A stretch of 64,000 nt of DNA from Lachnospiraceae bacterium (GCA_017550165.1 JAFZQH010000022.1:186001-250000); one strand, 5' to 3'. Positions 26,733 to 37,006 are shown, numbered from the stretch's first letter. Notes: generated from the sequence alone by a model not told the origin. Made by a program: numbers and translations.

Positions 26733-28712
26733 TCATTCGTTCTTTCCGACGTAAATGGTAACCGTAGAGCCTTGCGGAGCATAATCTCCCACTGCAGGCT
26801 CCTGCTTCAGGACCGTTCCTACGGACTCGCCTTCAGGCGCTACATAATGAACACTTACTTCAAATTCGGAATTCTTAAGCATGGCTTTTGCCTGCACTTC
26901 GATCTGGCCCAGAACATTAGGCACCTCAACACTTGTATTGCCTTCGCTGACAGAGATATTGATAACGCTTCCGCTCATTATGCTGGTTCCGGGAGCCTCA
27001 CTCTGCTCACACACTTCGCCCCTCTTATATGTTTCGCTATATACATTCGTCACTTCACCAAGCTTCAGTCCTTTGGATTCAAGCAAGGTCTTGGCTGAAG
27101 CCTGAGACTTTCCGCGAAGGTCCGGAACGGTAACCATCCTGTCTTCTCTTCCACGGCTTATGATAAGGTTGACTGTATCTCCCTCTTTTGCCTTCTCATC
27201 TTCTTCAGGTGACTGGGAAATGACCTGCCCGGCCTCCACATTGTCATCATACTTATAATCTCTCACTGCCCGAAGTTTGTAATCCGAAAGCCTGTTAACG
27301 GCAGCCTGTTCCTCAAGACCCAGTACGGAGGGAACAACTATGCTGGCTGCTCCGGAGCTGACTGCCACCTCAATGGTGGTATTCTTTGCTACGGTCTGTC
27401 CCTTCTGGATACTCTGTGAGATTACATATCCCTTGGGATATTTGTCCGTCTCTTCCTCTTTCGTCTGCTTGATGCCGAGGCCCAGATCATTAAGGAGTTT
27501 CTTGGCTTCATCATAGCTCTTGCCGGTAATATCGATCATCTGGACCTTGTCATCGGCAACTGAGGTGGAACTCTTGGTAGCTCCCCCGCCTGAAAACTTA
27601 AAAAGTCCCAGAGCGTTACCGCCAAGATACAACAGGATCAGCAGGATAATGACACCAGCACCGATACCCAGGGCGATAATAGCCTTATCCAGCTTGGGAT
27701 TAACCTCCCTGTCATCATCCTCATCATCATAATCATCGTCATCATTGTATGAATTCTTTTCAATGGGCGTATCATCCTGAGAACTTCCGTTAAGCTCGGG
27801 ATAACGTTCCTTTATGGTCTTGATATCAGCCTCACTCATGACGGCAGTGGGGTTATCGTACAGATCAGACTGAAGATTTACAAAATCTCCGTCCGGCTCC
27901 ACAAGAGACCGCTTAAGATCCATAACAAGGTCTCCCACATTGTGATACCTTCTGTCGGAATTCTTTTGAGTACATTTCAGTATTATCTGTTCAACGCTCA
28001 CCGGCAGATCGTCGACAAATCTGCTGGGAGGGATCATCTCTTCCTGGATATGCATAACAGCTATGGTAACGGCAGATTCGGCATTGTAAGGCACACGGCC
28101 TGTTACCATCTCATATAAAGTGATGCCCAGGGAATAAATGTCGCTTCGCTCATCCACATACCCGCCCCTTGCCTGCTCAGGCGAGGTATAATGAACAGAG
28201 CCCATGACACTGGAACTTATGGTATTGCTTGTAACGGCCCTGGCTATGCCGAAATCCGTGACCTTAACCTTACCGTCCCTGGATATGATGATATTCTGGG
28301 GCTTGATATCCCTGTGGATGATCTTATTGTTGTGGGCTGCCTCGATGCCCATTCCAACCTGGATAGCTATGCTGACAGCCTCCTTAAAGGTAAGGCGACC
28401 CTTTTTCTCAATATAGGATTTCAGGGTAATCCCTTCTACAAGCTCCATAACTATGTAGTGGATACCGCTTTCATTCCCAACGTCATACACATTGACAATG
28501 TTGGGATGTGAAAGGCCGGCAGCGGACTGGGCCTCTACCACGAATTTGGACACAAAATTACTGTCCTGGGAAAACTCACCCTTCAAAACCTTAACAGCCA
28601 CGTATCTGTTAAGCTTGTGATCAAGAGCTCTATATACATCGGACATTCCGCCGGTACCTATCTGCGAAATGATCTCGTATCTGTCTCCTAAAAACATTCC
28701 TTCTCTAACCAT
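26733..28712 (-). CDS. prkC: PASTA-domain Ser/Thr protein kinase PrkC
   Basis: The 659-aa membrane kinase has an N-terminal Hanks kinase domain (about 10-275) with VAVKVLK, HRDIKPQNI and DFGIAR, then a very acidic juxtamembrane stretch (DDDDYDDEDDD, about 325), one TM helix (about 345-368) and four extracellular PASTA repeats (about 385-450, 455-520, 523-590, 592-659). PASTA domains bind muropeptides or lipid II and link wall state to growth. GAGGT is seven bases before the ATG at 28712. It is three bases from the phosphatase gene upstream, its partner. Confidence 0.97.
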   Translation of the reverse strand: MVREGMFLGDRYEIISQIGTGGMSDVYRALDHKLNRYVAVKVLKGEFSQDSNFVSKFVVEAQSAAGLSHPNIVNVYDVGNESGIHYIVMELVEGITLKSYIEKKGRLTFKEAVSIAIQVGMGIEAAHNNKIIHRDIKPQNIIISRDGKVKVTDFGIARAVTSNTISSSVMGSVHYTSPEQARGGYVDERSDIYSLGITLYEMVTGRVPYNAESAVTIAVMHIQEEMIPPSRFVDDLPVSVEQIILKCTQKNSDRRYHNVGDLVMDLKRSLVEPDGDFVNLQSDLYDNPTAVMSEADIKTIKERYPELNGSSQDDTPIEKNSYNDDDDYDDEDDDREVNPKLDKAIIALGIGAGVIILLILLYLGGNALGLFKFSGGGATKSSTSVADDKVQMIDITGKSYDEAKKLLNDLGLGIKQTKEEETDKYPKGYVISQSIQKGQTVAKNTTIEVAVSSGAASIVVPSVLGLEEQAAVNRLSDYKLRAVRDYKYDDNVEAGQVISQSPEEDEKAKEGDTVNLIISRGREDRMVTVPDLRGKSQASAKTLLESKGLKLGEVTNVYSETYKRGEVCEQSEAPGTSIMSGSVINISVSEGNTSVEVPNVLGQIEVQAKAMLKNSEFEVSVHYVAPEGESVGTVLKQEPAVGDYAPQGSTVTIYVGKNE

Positions 28713-28714
28713 TC

Positions 28715-29452
28715 TTATACCTCATCCGTTTCGGGTTCTATGATTATAACCGAAATATTATCCTTGCCGCCTTTGTTATTGGCAAGGTTTATAAGCCGTG
28801 ATGCTTTCTTATCCGGTTCTTCCTTGTCCTTGACCATCATAAGGATCTCTGAATCTTCAAGCATATTAGACAGGCCGTCGGAGCACAAAAGAACGTGATC
28901 CCCACTGCGAAGCTTATTCTTGAAGAAATCCGCACTGATATGATCATAAATGCCTATGGCTCGGGTAATAATATTCTTATCCGGACGTTTCCTGGCCTCC
29001 TGCTTATCTATCTGTCCCATCCTTACCATCTCGGCTACAAGGGAATGATCCTCGGTGATCTGGGTAATGGAGTCTTCCCGGATAAGATAAAGCCTGCTGT
29101 CGCCTACATTAGCAGTGATCAGTTCATTATCTACGACAGTGGCGATGACAAGGGTAGTCCCCATTCCCTTCAGGTCTTCATTCTCCATGGAATTCTTAAA
29201 TACAAGGGAATTGGCATCGTTGACAGCCTTGGTGAGAATCGAAACGACATGGGTGTCCTCATTGGACTTAATGCTCTCGACCACTGCATCCGTGGCATAT
29301 CTGGATGCGCAGTCACCTGCCTTATGTCCACCCATACCGTCCGCAACCACAAAAAGATTGGGAAGGTTCCCAACCGGTGTGGCAGATATGAATATATTAT
29401 CCTGATTGACTGCACGTCGTTTGCCGATGTCAGTCATACCGAACGCTTTCAC
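28715..29452 (-). CDS. stp: PP2C-type Ser/Thr phosphatase (Stp/PrpC)
   Basis: The 245-aa cytoplasmic phosphatase reverses PrkC phosphorylation. Metal-binding Asp residues are in NQDN, VADGMGGHKAGD, CSDGLSNML and GGKDNISVII, the standard PP2C set using Mn or Mg. The start is GTG at 29452, with AAGGAG nine bases upstream inside the end of rlmN. It lies between rlmN and prkC in the operon. Confidence 0.96.
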   Translation of the reverse strand: MKAFGMTDIGKRRAVNQDNIFISATPVGNLPNLFVVADGMGGHKAGDCASRYATDAVVESIKSNEDTHVVSILTKAVNDANSLVFKNSMENEDLKGMGTTLVIATVVDNELITANVGDSRLYLIREDSITQITEDHSLVAEMVRMGQIDKQEARKRPDKNIITRAIGIYDHISADFFKNKLRSGDHVLLCSDGLSNMLEDSEILMMVKDKEEPDKKASRLINLANNKGGKDNISVIIIEPETDEV

Positions 29453-29458
29453 TAAAGC

Positions 29459-30493
29459 TTACTCCTTAATATACTGTCGTCTTAGCTGTCCGCATGCGCC
29501 GTTGATATCCCGACCCATTTCTCTTCTAATTGTAACATTTATCCCGCTCTTTTCAAGTTTATTCTTAAATGAAAAGACCGCCTCTTTGTCAGACTGGCGA
29601 AAATCCCTCTCTTTGATGGGATTGACCGGTATCAGATTGATGTGGGCGCTAAAATCTTTAAGCAGTGCAGAAAGCTTCCCTGCATCCTCCGTCGAATCAT
29701 TAACTCCGGCAATGAGGCTGTATTCAAAGGTAAGTCTCCGCCCTGTCCTGTCAAAGTAGGCTCTGCATGCCTCCATCAATTCATCAAGGGGATATTTATT
29801 GGCTACAGGCATGATCTTCCTTCTCTTATCCTGATCCGGTGCATGAAGGGATATGGCCAGGGTGATCTGAAGCTTAAGATCTGCCAGTTCGTAGATCTTC
29901 GGAACGATCCCGCAGGTACTGACGGTAATGTTTCTTCTGCTGATGTTGGCACCTTTCTCATCGGATATGATCTCTATAAAACCTATCAGGTTCTCAAAGT
30001 TCTCCAAGGGTTCTCCCGACCCCATCACCACCACATTGGAGATACGTTCACCACAGTCTTTTTCTATCTCATATACCTGGGAGAGCATCTCCGAAGTCAA
30101 AAGATTCCTTACAAGACCGTCTATGGTCGAAGCACAGAAACGGCATCCCATCCTACAGCCCACCTGTGATGAAATACATACACTGTTCCCGTGTTTATAC
30201 TTCATGAGGACACTTTCAATGATATTATCATCGTGTAAACGGAAAAGATATTTTCTTGTTCCATCAAATTCAGATTTAATAACATCTTCAACCCTTACTG
30301 CCATAAGGGGATACTTCGATTCCAAACGCCCTCTGAAGGCCTTGGGGAGGTTAGTCATATCAGAATAGTCTGCCACTTTTTTACAATGGATCCAGGAAAA
30401 GAGTTGCTCTCCTCGATACCTATTCTCGCCTAACGATATGGAAAGTTCTCCTAGTTTTTTGACCCTCATGGACATGATATCAGTCTGTTCCAT
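29459..30493 (-). CDS. rlmN: 23S rRNA/tRNA adenine C2-methyltransferase RlmN
   Basis: This 344-aa radical SAM enzyme methylates A2503 of 23S rRNA and A37 of some tRNAs. The [4Fe-4S] motif is CRMGCRFCAS, the GSGEPLENF motif binds SAM, and the C-terminal Cys lies in NGACGQLRRQ. GGAGG precedes the ATG. It sits between rsmB and stp in the housekeeping operon. Confidence 0.97.
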   Translation of the reverse strand: MEQTDIMSMRVKKLGELSISLGENRYRGEQLFSWIHCKKVADYSDMTNLPKAFRGRLESKYPLMAVRVEDVIKSEFDGTRKYLFRLHDDNIIESVLMKYKHGNSVCISSQVGCRMGCRFCASTIDGLVRNLLTSEMLSQVYEIEKDCGERISNVVVMGSGEPLENFENLIGFIEIISDEKGANISRRNITVSTCGIVPKIYELADLKLQITLAISLHAPDQDKRRKIMPVANKYPLDELMEACRAYFDRTGRRLTFEYSLIAGVNDSTEDAGKLSALLKDFSAHINLIPVNPIKERDFRQSDKEAVFSFKNKLEKSGINVTIRREMGRDINGACGQLRRQYIKE

Positions 30494-30521
30494 ATGTAAA
30501 AATCCTCCGGAAAATAATGTC

Positions 30522-31850
30522 CTAAACTATCCTCAAAAGCTTGCAAATAAAGAATCCATCGCACTTATTAATTCCGGGTATAAGCTGAATATACCCCTTC
30601 TCACCCGTTTCACACCTAAGATCTTCCGGAAGTACCTTATTTATACTTTCAAGCCTGTAGGGATAGTTGTCACATATCCATTTTATGTTGTTCATGTTCT
30701 CTTCAACGTTGGTGGTACATGTACTGTATATTAATTTGCCATTAGTTTTCACATATGATTCTACATTAGATATAATTTTTCTCTGCAGATCCACCAGCCT
30801 CTGCTGTAATTCAATGGTCATATTATATTTAATATCAGGCTTCCTTCTTATTACTCCCAGTCCGGAGCAGGGAAGATCACATATTAAAACATCAACCTTC
30901 CCCCTCATGGATTCATCATAAACAGTGGCATCAAAGCATTCTGCCCTAAGGTTTGATAAACCACTCCTAATAAAATTCTCTTTTAATAAATCCACTTTAT
31001 TCTCATTCTTGTCTCTTGCTATTACAAGACCCGTATTATTCATCAAAGAAGCCAGGTGAAGGCTCTTTCCTCCGGGAGATGCACATACATCAAGACAGAG
31101 GTCTCCTTCCTTCGGGTCTGCAACCAGGCCCACAAGCATGGAACTAATATCCTGTATATAAAATCTTCCTTTCAAAAACCCTTTATTTAGCCCTATATTA
31201 TCGAGTCCTGAAATTTCCAGAGCATTCATATTATATGGTGCCTTACAGACCTTTACACCCTCTTCTTCCAGTTCTTTCTTAAGATCTGATAGTTTAACAC
31301 CATAACCGGGTCTTATTATTGTCTTGGGAACCTCTTCCTGGGCTTTGAGCATAGAATCGCGGGCCTCTTTACCGTACTGCGTTGTCCACTGGTCTATGAT
31401 CCACTGAGGCATAGAATAGTATACAGAGTCATCCGGGTAGCTTATGGAATCCTTTTCCCTGCATACAGTCCTTAATACCCCGTTAACAAAGCCCTTAAGA
31501 TTCCTGTATTTTTTGGTGGATACCGTAAGTTTGACAGCCTCATTGCACACAGAATAATCAGGCACTGAATCCATAAAAAGGATCTGATATACAGAAAGCC
31601 TCAGAATATTTCTAATCTCAGGCTTCATTTTAACCACGGGGGTTTTTGAATACAGACCGATAACGTGATCGATCCTCATCTTATATTCGATTGTTCCTTC
31701 GCATATGCGCTTGATAAAGGAGCGATCCTGTCTGGGAAAATAACCGTATTTATCAAGGGCCCCGTTAACGATAACATGGGAAGGGCTTCCCTTCTCCAGT
31801 ACCTCCACAAGAATACTGAGTATTATCTCTCTGGTATTGATATCCGCCAC
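30522..31850 (-). CDS. rsmB: 16S rRNA (cytosine-967-C5)-methyltransferase RsmB
   Basis: The 442-aa protein has an N-terminal NusB-like RNA-binding domain (about 1-140) and a C-terminal Rossmann methyltransferase domain with DVCASPGGKSLHLA (SAM binding), DLPCSGLGVIRRKPD and YSTCTT (the two catalytic cysteines). It methylates C967 of 16S rRNA. The start is GTG at 31850 with GGAGG five bases upstream. It follows fmt by about 20 bases. Confidence 0.96.
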   Translation of the reverse strand: MADINTREIILSILVEVLEKGSPSHVIVNGALDKYGYFPRQDRSFIKRICEGTIEYKMRIDHVIGLYSKTPVVKMKPEIRNILRLSVYQILFMDSVPDYSVCNEAVKLTVSTKKYRNLKGFVNGVLRTVCREKDSISYPDDSVYYSMPQWIIDQWTTQYGKEARDSMLKAQEEVPKTIIRPGYGVKLSDLKKELEEEGVKVCKAPYNMNALEISGLDNIGLNKGFLKGRFYIQDISSMLVGLVADPKEGDLCLDVCASPGGKSLHLASLMNNTGLVIARDKNENKVDLLKENFIRSGLSNLRAECFDATVYDESMRGKVDVLICDLPCSGLGVIRRKPDIKYNMTIELQQRLVDLQRKIISNVESYVKTNGKLIYSTCTTNVEENMNNIKWICDNYPYRLESINKVLPEDLRCETGEKGYIQLIPGINKCDGFFICKLLRIV

Positions 31851-31870
31851 TTTATCCTCCGTACCGTATG

Positions 31871-32800
31871 CTATCTCAAAATGTCACCCACAGATACGTT
31901 AAATCCACGCAGGAAAGCATCTGTATCCATGGCTTTCTTGCCTTCCAGCTGCAGCCGCAGGATATTTAACGCATCTCTGCCGCATTGAACCTTCAGGGTC
32001 TTCTTATCCTTATAGATAACCTGCCCCGGCTCGGCTCCCTTCTCTCCGGCAGCCACAGAAGCCTTCCATATCTTCAGGGACTTATCAGCTATCCTGGTAT
32101 ATGTGCCGGGCCAGGGATCAAGGCCCCTTATAAGCCGCTCTAAGGAAGCTGCATCCTTGTTCCAGTCTATTTTACCGAATTTCTTATCTATCTTTCCCGT
32201 ATAACTTGCCAGGGAATCATCCTGCTTCTCATAGGTAGCGGTTCCTTTGCTTATGGCGTTCAATGTCTTTACCGCCAGTAGGGCGCCTTCACGGGAAAGC
32301 TTGTCAAAAAGGCTTCCTCCCGTCTCATCAGGTGATAAGGCTACCTCTTTTTTCATAATGATATCGCCTGTATCAAGGCCCTTGGACATGAGCATGGTGG
32401 TAACCCCGCTTACCTCATCTCCGTTGATCACAGCCCATTGTATAGGTGATGCCCCTCTGTATCGCGGAAGCAGTGATGCATGTACATTGACACAGCCGTA
32501 TCTCGGAATAGCCAGCACCTCCTCGGACAGGAGTTGTCCGTAAGCTGCTACTACAAATACCTCTGCATTAAGGCTCTTTAGCTTTGACACACATTCGGGA
32601 TCCGACACATTCTCCGGCTGAATAACCTCTATATTCCTTGCCAGAGCCGCCTCCTTAACGGGAGGAAAGGCGACCTCATGTCCCCTGCCTTTGGGCTTGT
32701 CGGGCTGGGTAACCGCCATAAGGCAGGTATGCCCCATAGAGATCAGCTCTTCCATGATCCCTACTGAAAAATCCGGAGTTCCCATAAATACAAATCGCAT
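31871..32800 (-). CDS. fmt: Methionyl-tRNA formyltransferase
   Basis: The 309-aa enzyme formylates initiator Met-tRNA using 10-formyltetrahydrofolate. It begins MRFVFMGTPDFSV, has the catalytic stretch VNVHASLLPRYRGASPIQWAVINGD and the C-terminal OB-like domain. The formyl donor links it to the folate genes elsewhere in the window. It lies two bases after the deformylase gene, the usual def-fmt pair. Confidence 0.97.
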   Translation of the reverse strand: MRFVFMGTPDFSVGIMEELISMGHTCLMAVTQPDKPKGRGHEVAFPPVKEAALARNIEVIQPENVSDPECVSKLKSLNAEVFVVAAYGQLLSEEVLAIPRYGCVNVHASLLPRYRGASPIQWAVINGDEVSGVTTMLMSKGLDTGDIIMKKEVALSPDETGGSLFDKLSREGALLAVKTLNAISKGTATYEKQDDSLASYTGKIDKKFGKIDWNKDAASLERLIRGLDPWPGTYTRIADKSLKIWKASVAAGEKGAEPGQVIYKDKKTLKVQCGRDALNILRLQLEGKKAMDTDAFLRGFNVSVGDILR

Positions 32801-32802
32801 AT

Positions 32803-33312
32803 TTATTCCTCTTCTGTGTCCTCTTCTGAATCCTCTTCATCATCACCGGAATTAACGTATTTAAGCTCCCCTTCAACCTTGGTCACATAAAGGATCCCGT
32901 CCATATGATCCATCTCGTGAAGGATGGCTCTCGCAAAAAGGTCGTCTCCGGTAACTTCAACCTCTTCCATATTCTCATTAAATGCCTTGACCACCACATG
33001 AGCAGGGCGGCGTACCAGTCCGCATCTTCCGGGAACACTTAAGCATCCCTCGTCTCCTTCCTGCTCTCCCGAAGTCTCCAGGATCTCGGGATTAATAAGG
33101 CAGACCTTCTCCCCCTCTTCACGGGTGTCTATTACACATATCCTCTTTAAAACACCCACCTGGGGACCGGCAAGTCCTACACCGTCTGCTTCATACATGG
33201 TGTCAAACATGTCCTCAATGAGTATCTTAATCTTGTCGTTCATCTCCTTGATGGGTCTGCACTTCTTCTCCAATATGGGATCTCCCATCTCCCTGATCGT
33301 TCTTAAAGCCAT
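32803..33312 (-). CDS. def: Peptide deformylase
   Basis: This 169-aa metalloenzyme removes the formyl group from new proteins. All three motifs are present: GVGLAGPQVG, EGCLSVPG and ILHEMDHMDGILY (HExxH). The C-terminus has an added acidic tail (GDDEEDSEEDTEEE) that is not part of the catalytic core. It precedes fmt in the operon. Confidence 0.97.
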   Translation of the reverse strand: MALRTIREMGDPILEKKCRPIKEMNDKIKILIEDMFDTMYEADGVGLAGPQVGVLKRICVIDTREEGEKVCLINPEILETSGEQEGDEGCLSVPGRCGLVRRPAHVVVKAFNENMEEVEVTGDDLFARAILHEMDHMDGILYVTKVEGELKYVNSGDDEEDSEEDTEEE

Positions 33313-33333
33313 TGATCAAACATCCTCCATTCA

Positions 33334-35334
33334 TTACATAAAACCAAGCGGATTAAAATCAAATATTACTCCTGTATTCTTTGATGATATCTCATTTTTG
33401 ATGAAGATTTCAAGATTATCTTTTATATTCTTTAATCGCTCCCGGTCAGAAGCCTTAATATATATTACGCGTTTATGCATATCCTTGACCTTGGAAACTG
33501 GTCCGGCTGCCGGTCCCGTAACAAGTATATCCGGCTCTTCCGGGATCTGTCCTGCAATAGCAAGCGCCGCCTGTTCAACATCTTCTTCATCCGGCGATGA
33601 TATGAGTATGAGCAGCATAGAGTATACAGGCGGATAACGAAGAAGGCGTCTGTATCCGATCTCCTTCTCGTAGAAACTGTCATAGTCCTGGTCTGCAGCT
33701 GCTAATATGGCATAGTTGTCGGGACTGTAGGTCTGTATCACCACATCACCCGGAAGGCGGCCTCTTCCGGATCTTCCGGCCGCCTGGGTAAGAAGCTGAA
33801 AGGTTCTTTCGGATGAAAGAAAATTGGATGAATACAGGGAGAGGTCTGCTGCAAGCACACCTACAAGAGTAACATTTGCATAATCATGTCCCTTGACTAT
33901 CATCTGGGTTCCTATAAGTATATCAGCCTTATGCCCCGAAAATGCCGAAAGGATCCTGGCATGTCCGTCTTTTTTGCCTGTAGTGTCGGCATCCATACGA
34001 AGTATTCCCGCCTGAGGAAACATGTCTCGGACTATCTCCTCAACCTTCTCGGTGCCGGCCTTAAACCCGGCAACGTAAGGTGAACCGCAGACCTTGCATT
34101 TTCTGTCAAAGACTTCCGTATAACCGCAGTAATGGCATACCAGTTTGGATCGTCCGTGCTGTGTCAGAGCCACATCACAATGAGGGCATTTAACGGCTTT
34201 ACCGCAGGATCTGCATGATACGAAGCTTTCATATCCCCTCCGATTGATAAAGAGCATTATCTGTTCTTTTTTCTCAAGCCTGTCCTCCATAAGTTCACGG
34301 AGAAGGCCGGAAATAATGGATTTGTTGCCTCTTTGCAGTTCCTGTCTCATATCCACCACATGAGTCTCGGCAAGACTTCCTCCTGTAGCCCTCCTCTCAA
34401 GGGTGAAAAGCTTGTAGTCTCCTATACTCGCCTTATAGAAGCTGTCCACGGAAGGCGTGGCAGACCCCAGGATAACTTTAGCGCCGCACATTTTCGCCCT
34501 GGCAACAGCCACATCCCTTGCATGATATCTGGGAACAGTTTCACTTTTATATGAGCTTTCATGCTCTTCATCAATTATGACCACTCCGAGACTTTTAAAC
34601 GGTGTGAACAGAGCCGATCTGGGCCCTATCATAATGTCTATATCGCCCTTCCTGGCACTTTCAAAGCCCCGGTATCTCTCTCCCTGAGACAATCTGGAAT
34701 TCATGATGGATACCCTGTCCCCAAACCTCTGTCTGAACCTGAGTACCATCTGATAGGTCAGGGCAATCTCGGGGATCAGCATGATAGCCTGCCTGCCCTC
34801 TTTAACCGTACGATCTATGATCTCCATATACACTTCGGTTTTGCCGCTTCCCGTAATACCGTGTATAAGATAGGCCTCAGGATCATCAACGTCATTAACG
34901 ATATTTTCAACCACTGAAAGCTGTTCCTCATTGAGAACGATCTCCGGTCCCGGTGAGATGGCCTCCGGCTCCTCATCTTTTTTCTTTCTTTCCCTTACCT
35001 GCTTCTTAACGGGCAGGACCGTTTTTAAAGCCTGGATCATGGTAGAACCGCAATTCTCTTTGATCCAGGCTGCAAGCTGTATGAGTTGTCCTTCTATGGC
35101 AACGCTGCGGCCGGATAATGATTCGATCGACTTCATCTTATCCATTTCAAGAGCCGGCTGTGAAGAAAAATCTATCACATAGCCCTTGATACGACGGTTG
35201 CTTTTGCCAAAAGGTATAACAACTTCACTCCCTATGGTCACTTCACCTTTAAGTTCCTCAGGGATAATATACTGAAATGTCTTATCGAGCTGTTCATGGG
35301 ATATATCGATTATAATATCCGCAAATTTCGACAT
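33334..35334 (-). CDS. priA: Primosomal replication helicase PriA
   Basis: The 666-aa superfamily 2 helicase restarts stalled forks. It has an N-terminal 3'-DNA-binding domain, Walker A GITGSGKTEVYM (about 165), DEEH box, and an eight-cysteine zinc region (CRSCGKAVKCPHC ... CHYCGYTEVFDRKCKVC) between helicase lobes. It is shorter than the roughly 730-800 residues typical of the family; the winged-helix/linker segment before the helicase core is short. GAGGAAG precedes the ATG. It follows murE by about 18 bases. Confidence 0.96.
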   Translation of the reverse strand: MSKFADIIIDISHEQLDKTFQYIIPEELKGEVTIGSEVVIPFGKSNRRIKGYVIDFSSQPALEMDKMKSIESLSGRSVAIEGQLIQLAAWIKENCGSTMIQALKTVLPVKKQVRERKKKDEEPEAISPGPEIVLNEEQLSVVENIVNDVDDPEAYLIHGITGSGKTEVYMEIIDRTVKEGRQAIMLIPEIALTYQMVLRFRQRFGDRVSIMNSRLSQGERYRGFESARKGDIDIMIGPRSALFTPFKSLGVVIIDEEHESSYKSETVPRYHARDVAVARAKMCGAKVILGSATPSVDSFYKASIGDYKLFTLERRATGGSLAETHVVDMRQELQRGNKSIISGLLRELMEDRLEKKEQIMLFINRRGYESFVSCRSCGKAVKCPHCDVALTQHGRSKLVCHYCGYTEVFDRKCKVCGSPYVAGFKAGTEKVEEIVRDMFPQAGILRMDADTTGKKDGHARILSAFSGHKADILIGTQMIVKGHDYANVTLVGVLAADLSLYSSNFLSSERTFQLLTQAAGRSGRGRLPGDVVIQTYSPDNYAILAAADQDYDSFYEKEIGYRRLLRYPPVYSMLLILISSPDEEDVEQAALAIAGQIPEEPDILVTGPAAGPVSKVKDMHKRVIYIKASDRERLKNIKDNLEIFIKNEISSKNTGVIFDFNPLGFM

Positions 35335-35352
35335 CTTATCTTCCTCATAATA

Positions 35353-36822
35353 TCAGGATTTAGCGTCGGCCTCCAAGATGTCTCTGATGATATCCCGCTC
35401 GTCCATGGGATACTTAACCCCTTCTATCTCCTGATAATCCTCATGTCCCTTGCCCGCCAGCACGATAACATCGCCGGGCTGTCCGTTATGGATGGCATAG
35501 GCTATGGCTTCTTTTCTGTCTGTTATTTTAACATATTGTCCCTTGGTTTTGCTAATTCCTGTGATAATATCTTCGATGATATCTTCCGGCTTCTCATATC
35601 TGGGATTATCCGATGTAATGATGGAAAGATCCGCATATTTGCCTGAGACCTCTCCCATCTCAAATCTCCTGTTCCGATCCCTGTTGCCTCCGCATCCGAA
35701 CAGGCACACCAGCCTGCGCGGCTCATATTCCTTCAGGGTGGTAAGAAGACTCTCAAGACCGAACGCATTATGAGCATAATCTATCATCAATGAAAAATCA
35801 TCCGAAACCTTGACGGGCTCTATACGTCCCTTTACATGGGCCTTTTTAAGAGCTTTCTTTGTAACATCATCCGGAACTCCGAATATCCTGCATACTGCTA
35901 TGGCAGCCAGGGCATTGTATATGGAGAACTTTCCGGGAAGGTTCAGTTCAAATTCGCCTTCCATTATACCTTTAACCTTGAAATCAACCCCTATACGCCC
36001 CTTTTCATGGATAAGCCTGTAATCATAGGCCTGAAAGCCTGCATTATCAGAAAAGCCGAAGGTCTCAACACTGCAGCCGTGGCCGTTTAGGACTCTCTCA
36101 TAATAAGGGTCATCTATATTGAATATTCCGATCTTACATTGCTTGAAAAGCATGGATTTGCAATGAAGATAATGATCAAAGTCCCGATGCTCATCCGGTC
36201 CTATATGATCAGGTGAGAGATTGGTAAAGATACCGATGTCAAACAGTATACCCGCCGTCCTGGCAAGCATCAACCCCTGGGATGAAACCTCCATCACGGC
36301 GCAGTCGCAGCCCTGATCAAGCATCTCCCTTAGGTATTTTTGTATATAATAGGATTCCGGTGTGGTATTGACCGATGGAATGGATCTTTCTCCGATAATG
36401 GTCTCGATAGTCCCGATGAGGCCGCATTTGTGTCCCGATGCATCAAGAATTGACTTGATCATATATGTAGTAGTTGTCTTTCCCTTGGTACCCGTTACAC
36501 CGATGACCCTCATTTTCTCCGAAGGATTACCGAAAAATGAAGCGGATAACAGCGCAAGAGCTTCCCTGGAATCAGCAACCTTAATGACAGTAACATCTTC
36601 GGGAATATCAATGTTCTTTTCGACTACAATAACCTTCGCGCCGCCCTCGACAGCCTTCGGTGCATAATCGTGACCGTCTGATTTGGCTCCCGTTATACAT
36701 ACAAACAGACAATCCGCAACTACCTTACGGGAATCATACACTATCTCGGATATCTCGCCCCGCATACTGCCGCGGACCAGTTCGTAATCCAGACATTCAA
36801 ATAATTTTCTGATCTCAACCAT
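35353..36822 (-). CDS. murE: UDP-MurNAc-tripeptide synthetase (MurE, DAP type)
   Basis: The 489-aa Mur ligase adds the third amino acid of the peptidoglycan stem in the cytoplasm. It has the P-loop VTGTKGKTTTTYMI, the carbamylated-Lys region, and DNPRYEKPEDI, in which DNPR is the mark of meso-diaminopimelate-adding enzymes. The start at 36822 is chosen for AGGAG eight bases before ATG; the open frame to 36885 has no such site. It is the first gene of the 12-kb housekeeping operon and has its own promoter. Confidence 0.95.
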   Translation of the reverse strand: MVEIRKLFECLDYELVRGSMRGEISEIVYDSRKVVADCLFVCITGAKSDGHDYAPKAVEGGAKVIVVEKNIDIPEDVTVIKVADSREALALLSASFFGNPSEKMRVIGVTGTKGKTTTTYMIKSILDASGHKCGLIGTIETIIGERSIPSVNTTPESYYIQKYLREMLDQGCDCAVMEVSSQGLMLARTAGILFDIGIFTNLSPDHIGPDEHRDFDHYLHCKSMLFKQCKIGIFNIDDPYYERVLNGHGCSVETFGFSDNAGFQAYDYRLIHEKGRIGVDFKVKGIMEGEFELNLPGKFSIYNALAAIAVCRIFGVPDDVTKKALKKAHVKGRIEPVKVSDDFSLMIDYAHNAFGLESLLTTLKEYEPRRLVCLFGCGGNRDRNRRFEMGEVSGKYADLSIITSDNPRYEKPEDIIEDIITGISKTKGQYVKITDRKEAIAYAIHNGQPGDVIVLAGKGHEDYQEIEGVKYPMDERDIIRDILEADAKS

Positions 36823-36868
36823 CCCTATACTCCTGTCTTCACATTCCGTGACGAATTCAGCATTAAAA

Positions 36869-36897
36869 AGAATAGCATAAGACATGTCTTATTTCAA
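36869..36897 (-). promoter_or_regulatory. Promoter of the murE operon with a palindrome in its spacer
   Basis: On the minus strand TTGAAA (36892-36897), a 17-base spacer and TATTCT (36869-36874) lie about 45 bases upstream of murE. The perfect 16-bp palindrome ATAAGACATGTCTTAT (36877-36892) fills the spacer, a typical place for a repressor or a distorting activator to bind. Confidence 0.65.
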
Positions 36898-36977
36898 TTA
36901 GCCAAAACACCATTAAAAACGGTAAAATGGATCAAAAAATACAATAAATGAACAAAAATATCACTCTTCAAATCTTG

Positions 36978-37006
36978 TTGTATTTTACCCTCCGATATCG
37001 TAAAAT
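36978..37006 (+). promoter_or_regulatory. Promoter of pyrBI
   Basis: TTGTAT (36978-36983), a 17-base spacer and TAAAAT (37001-37006) precede pyrB by about 33 bases. The short leader has no room for a PyrR attenuator. Confidence 0.55.
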
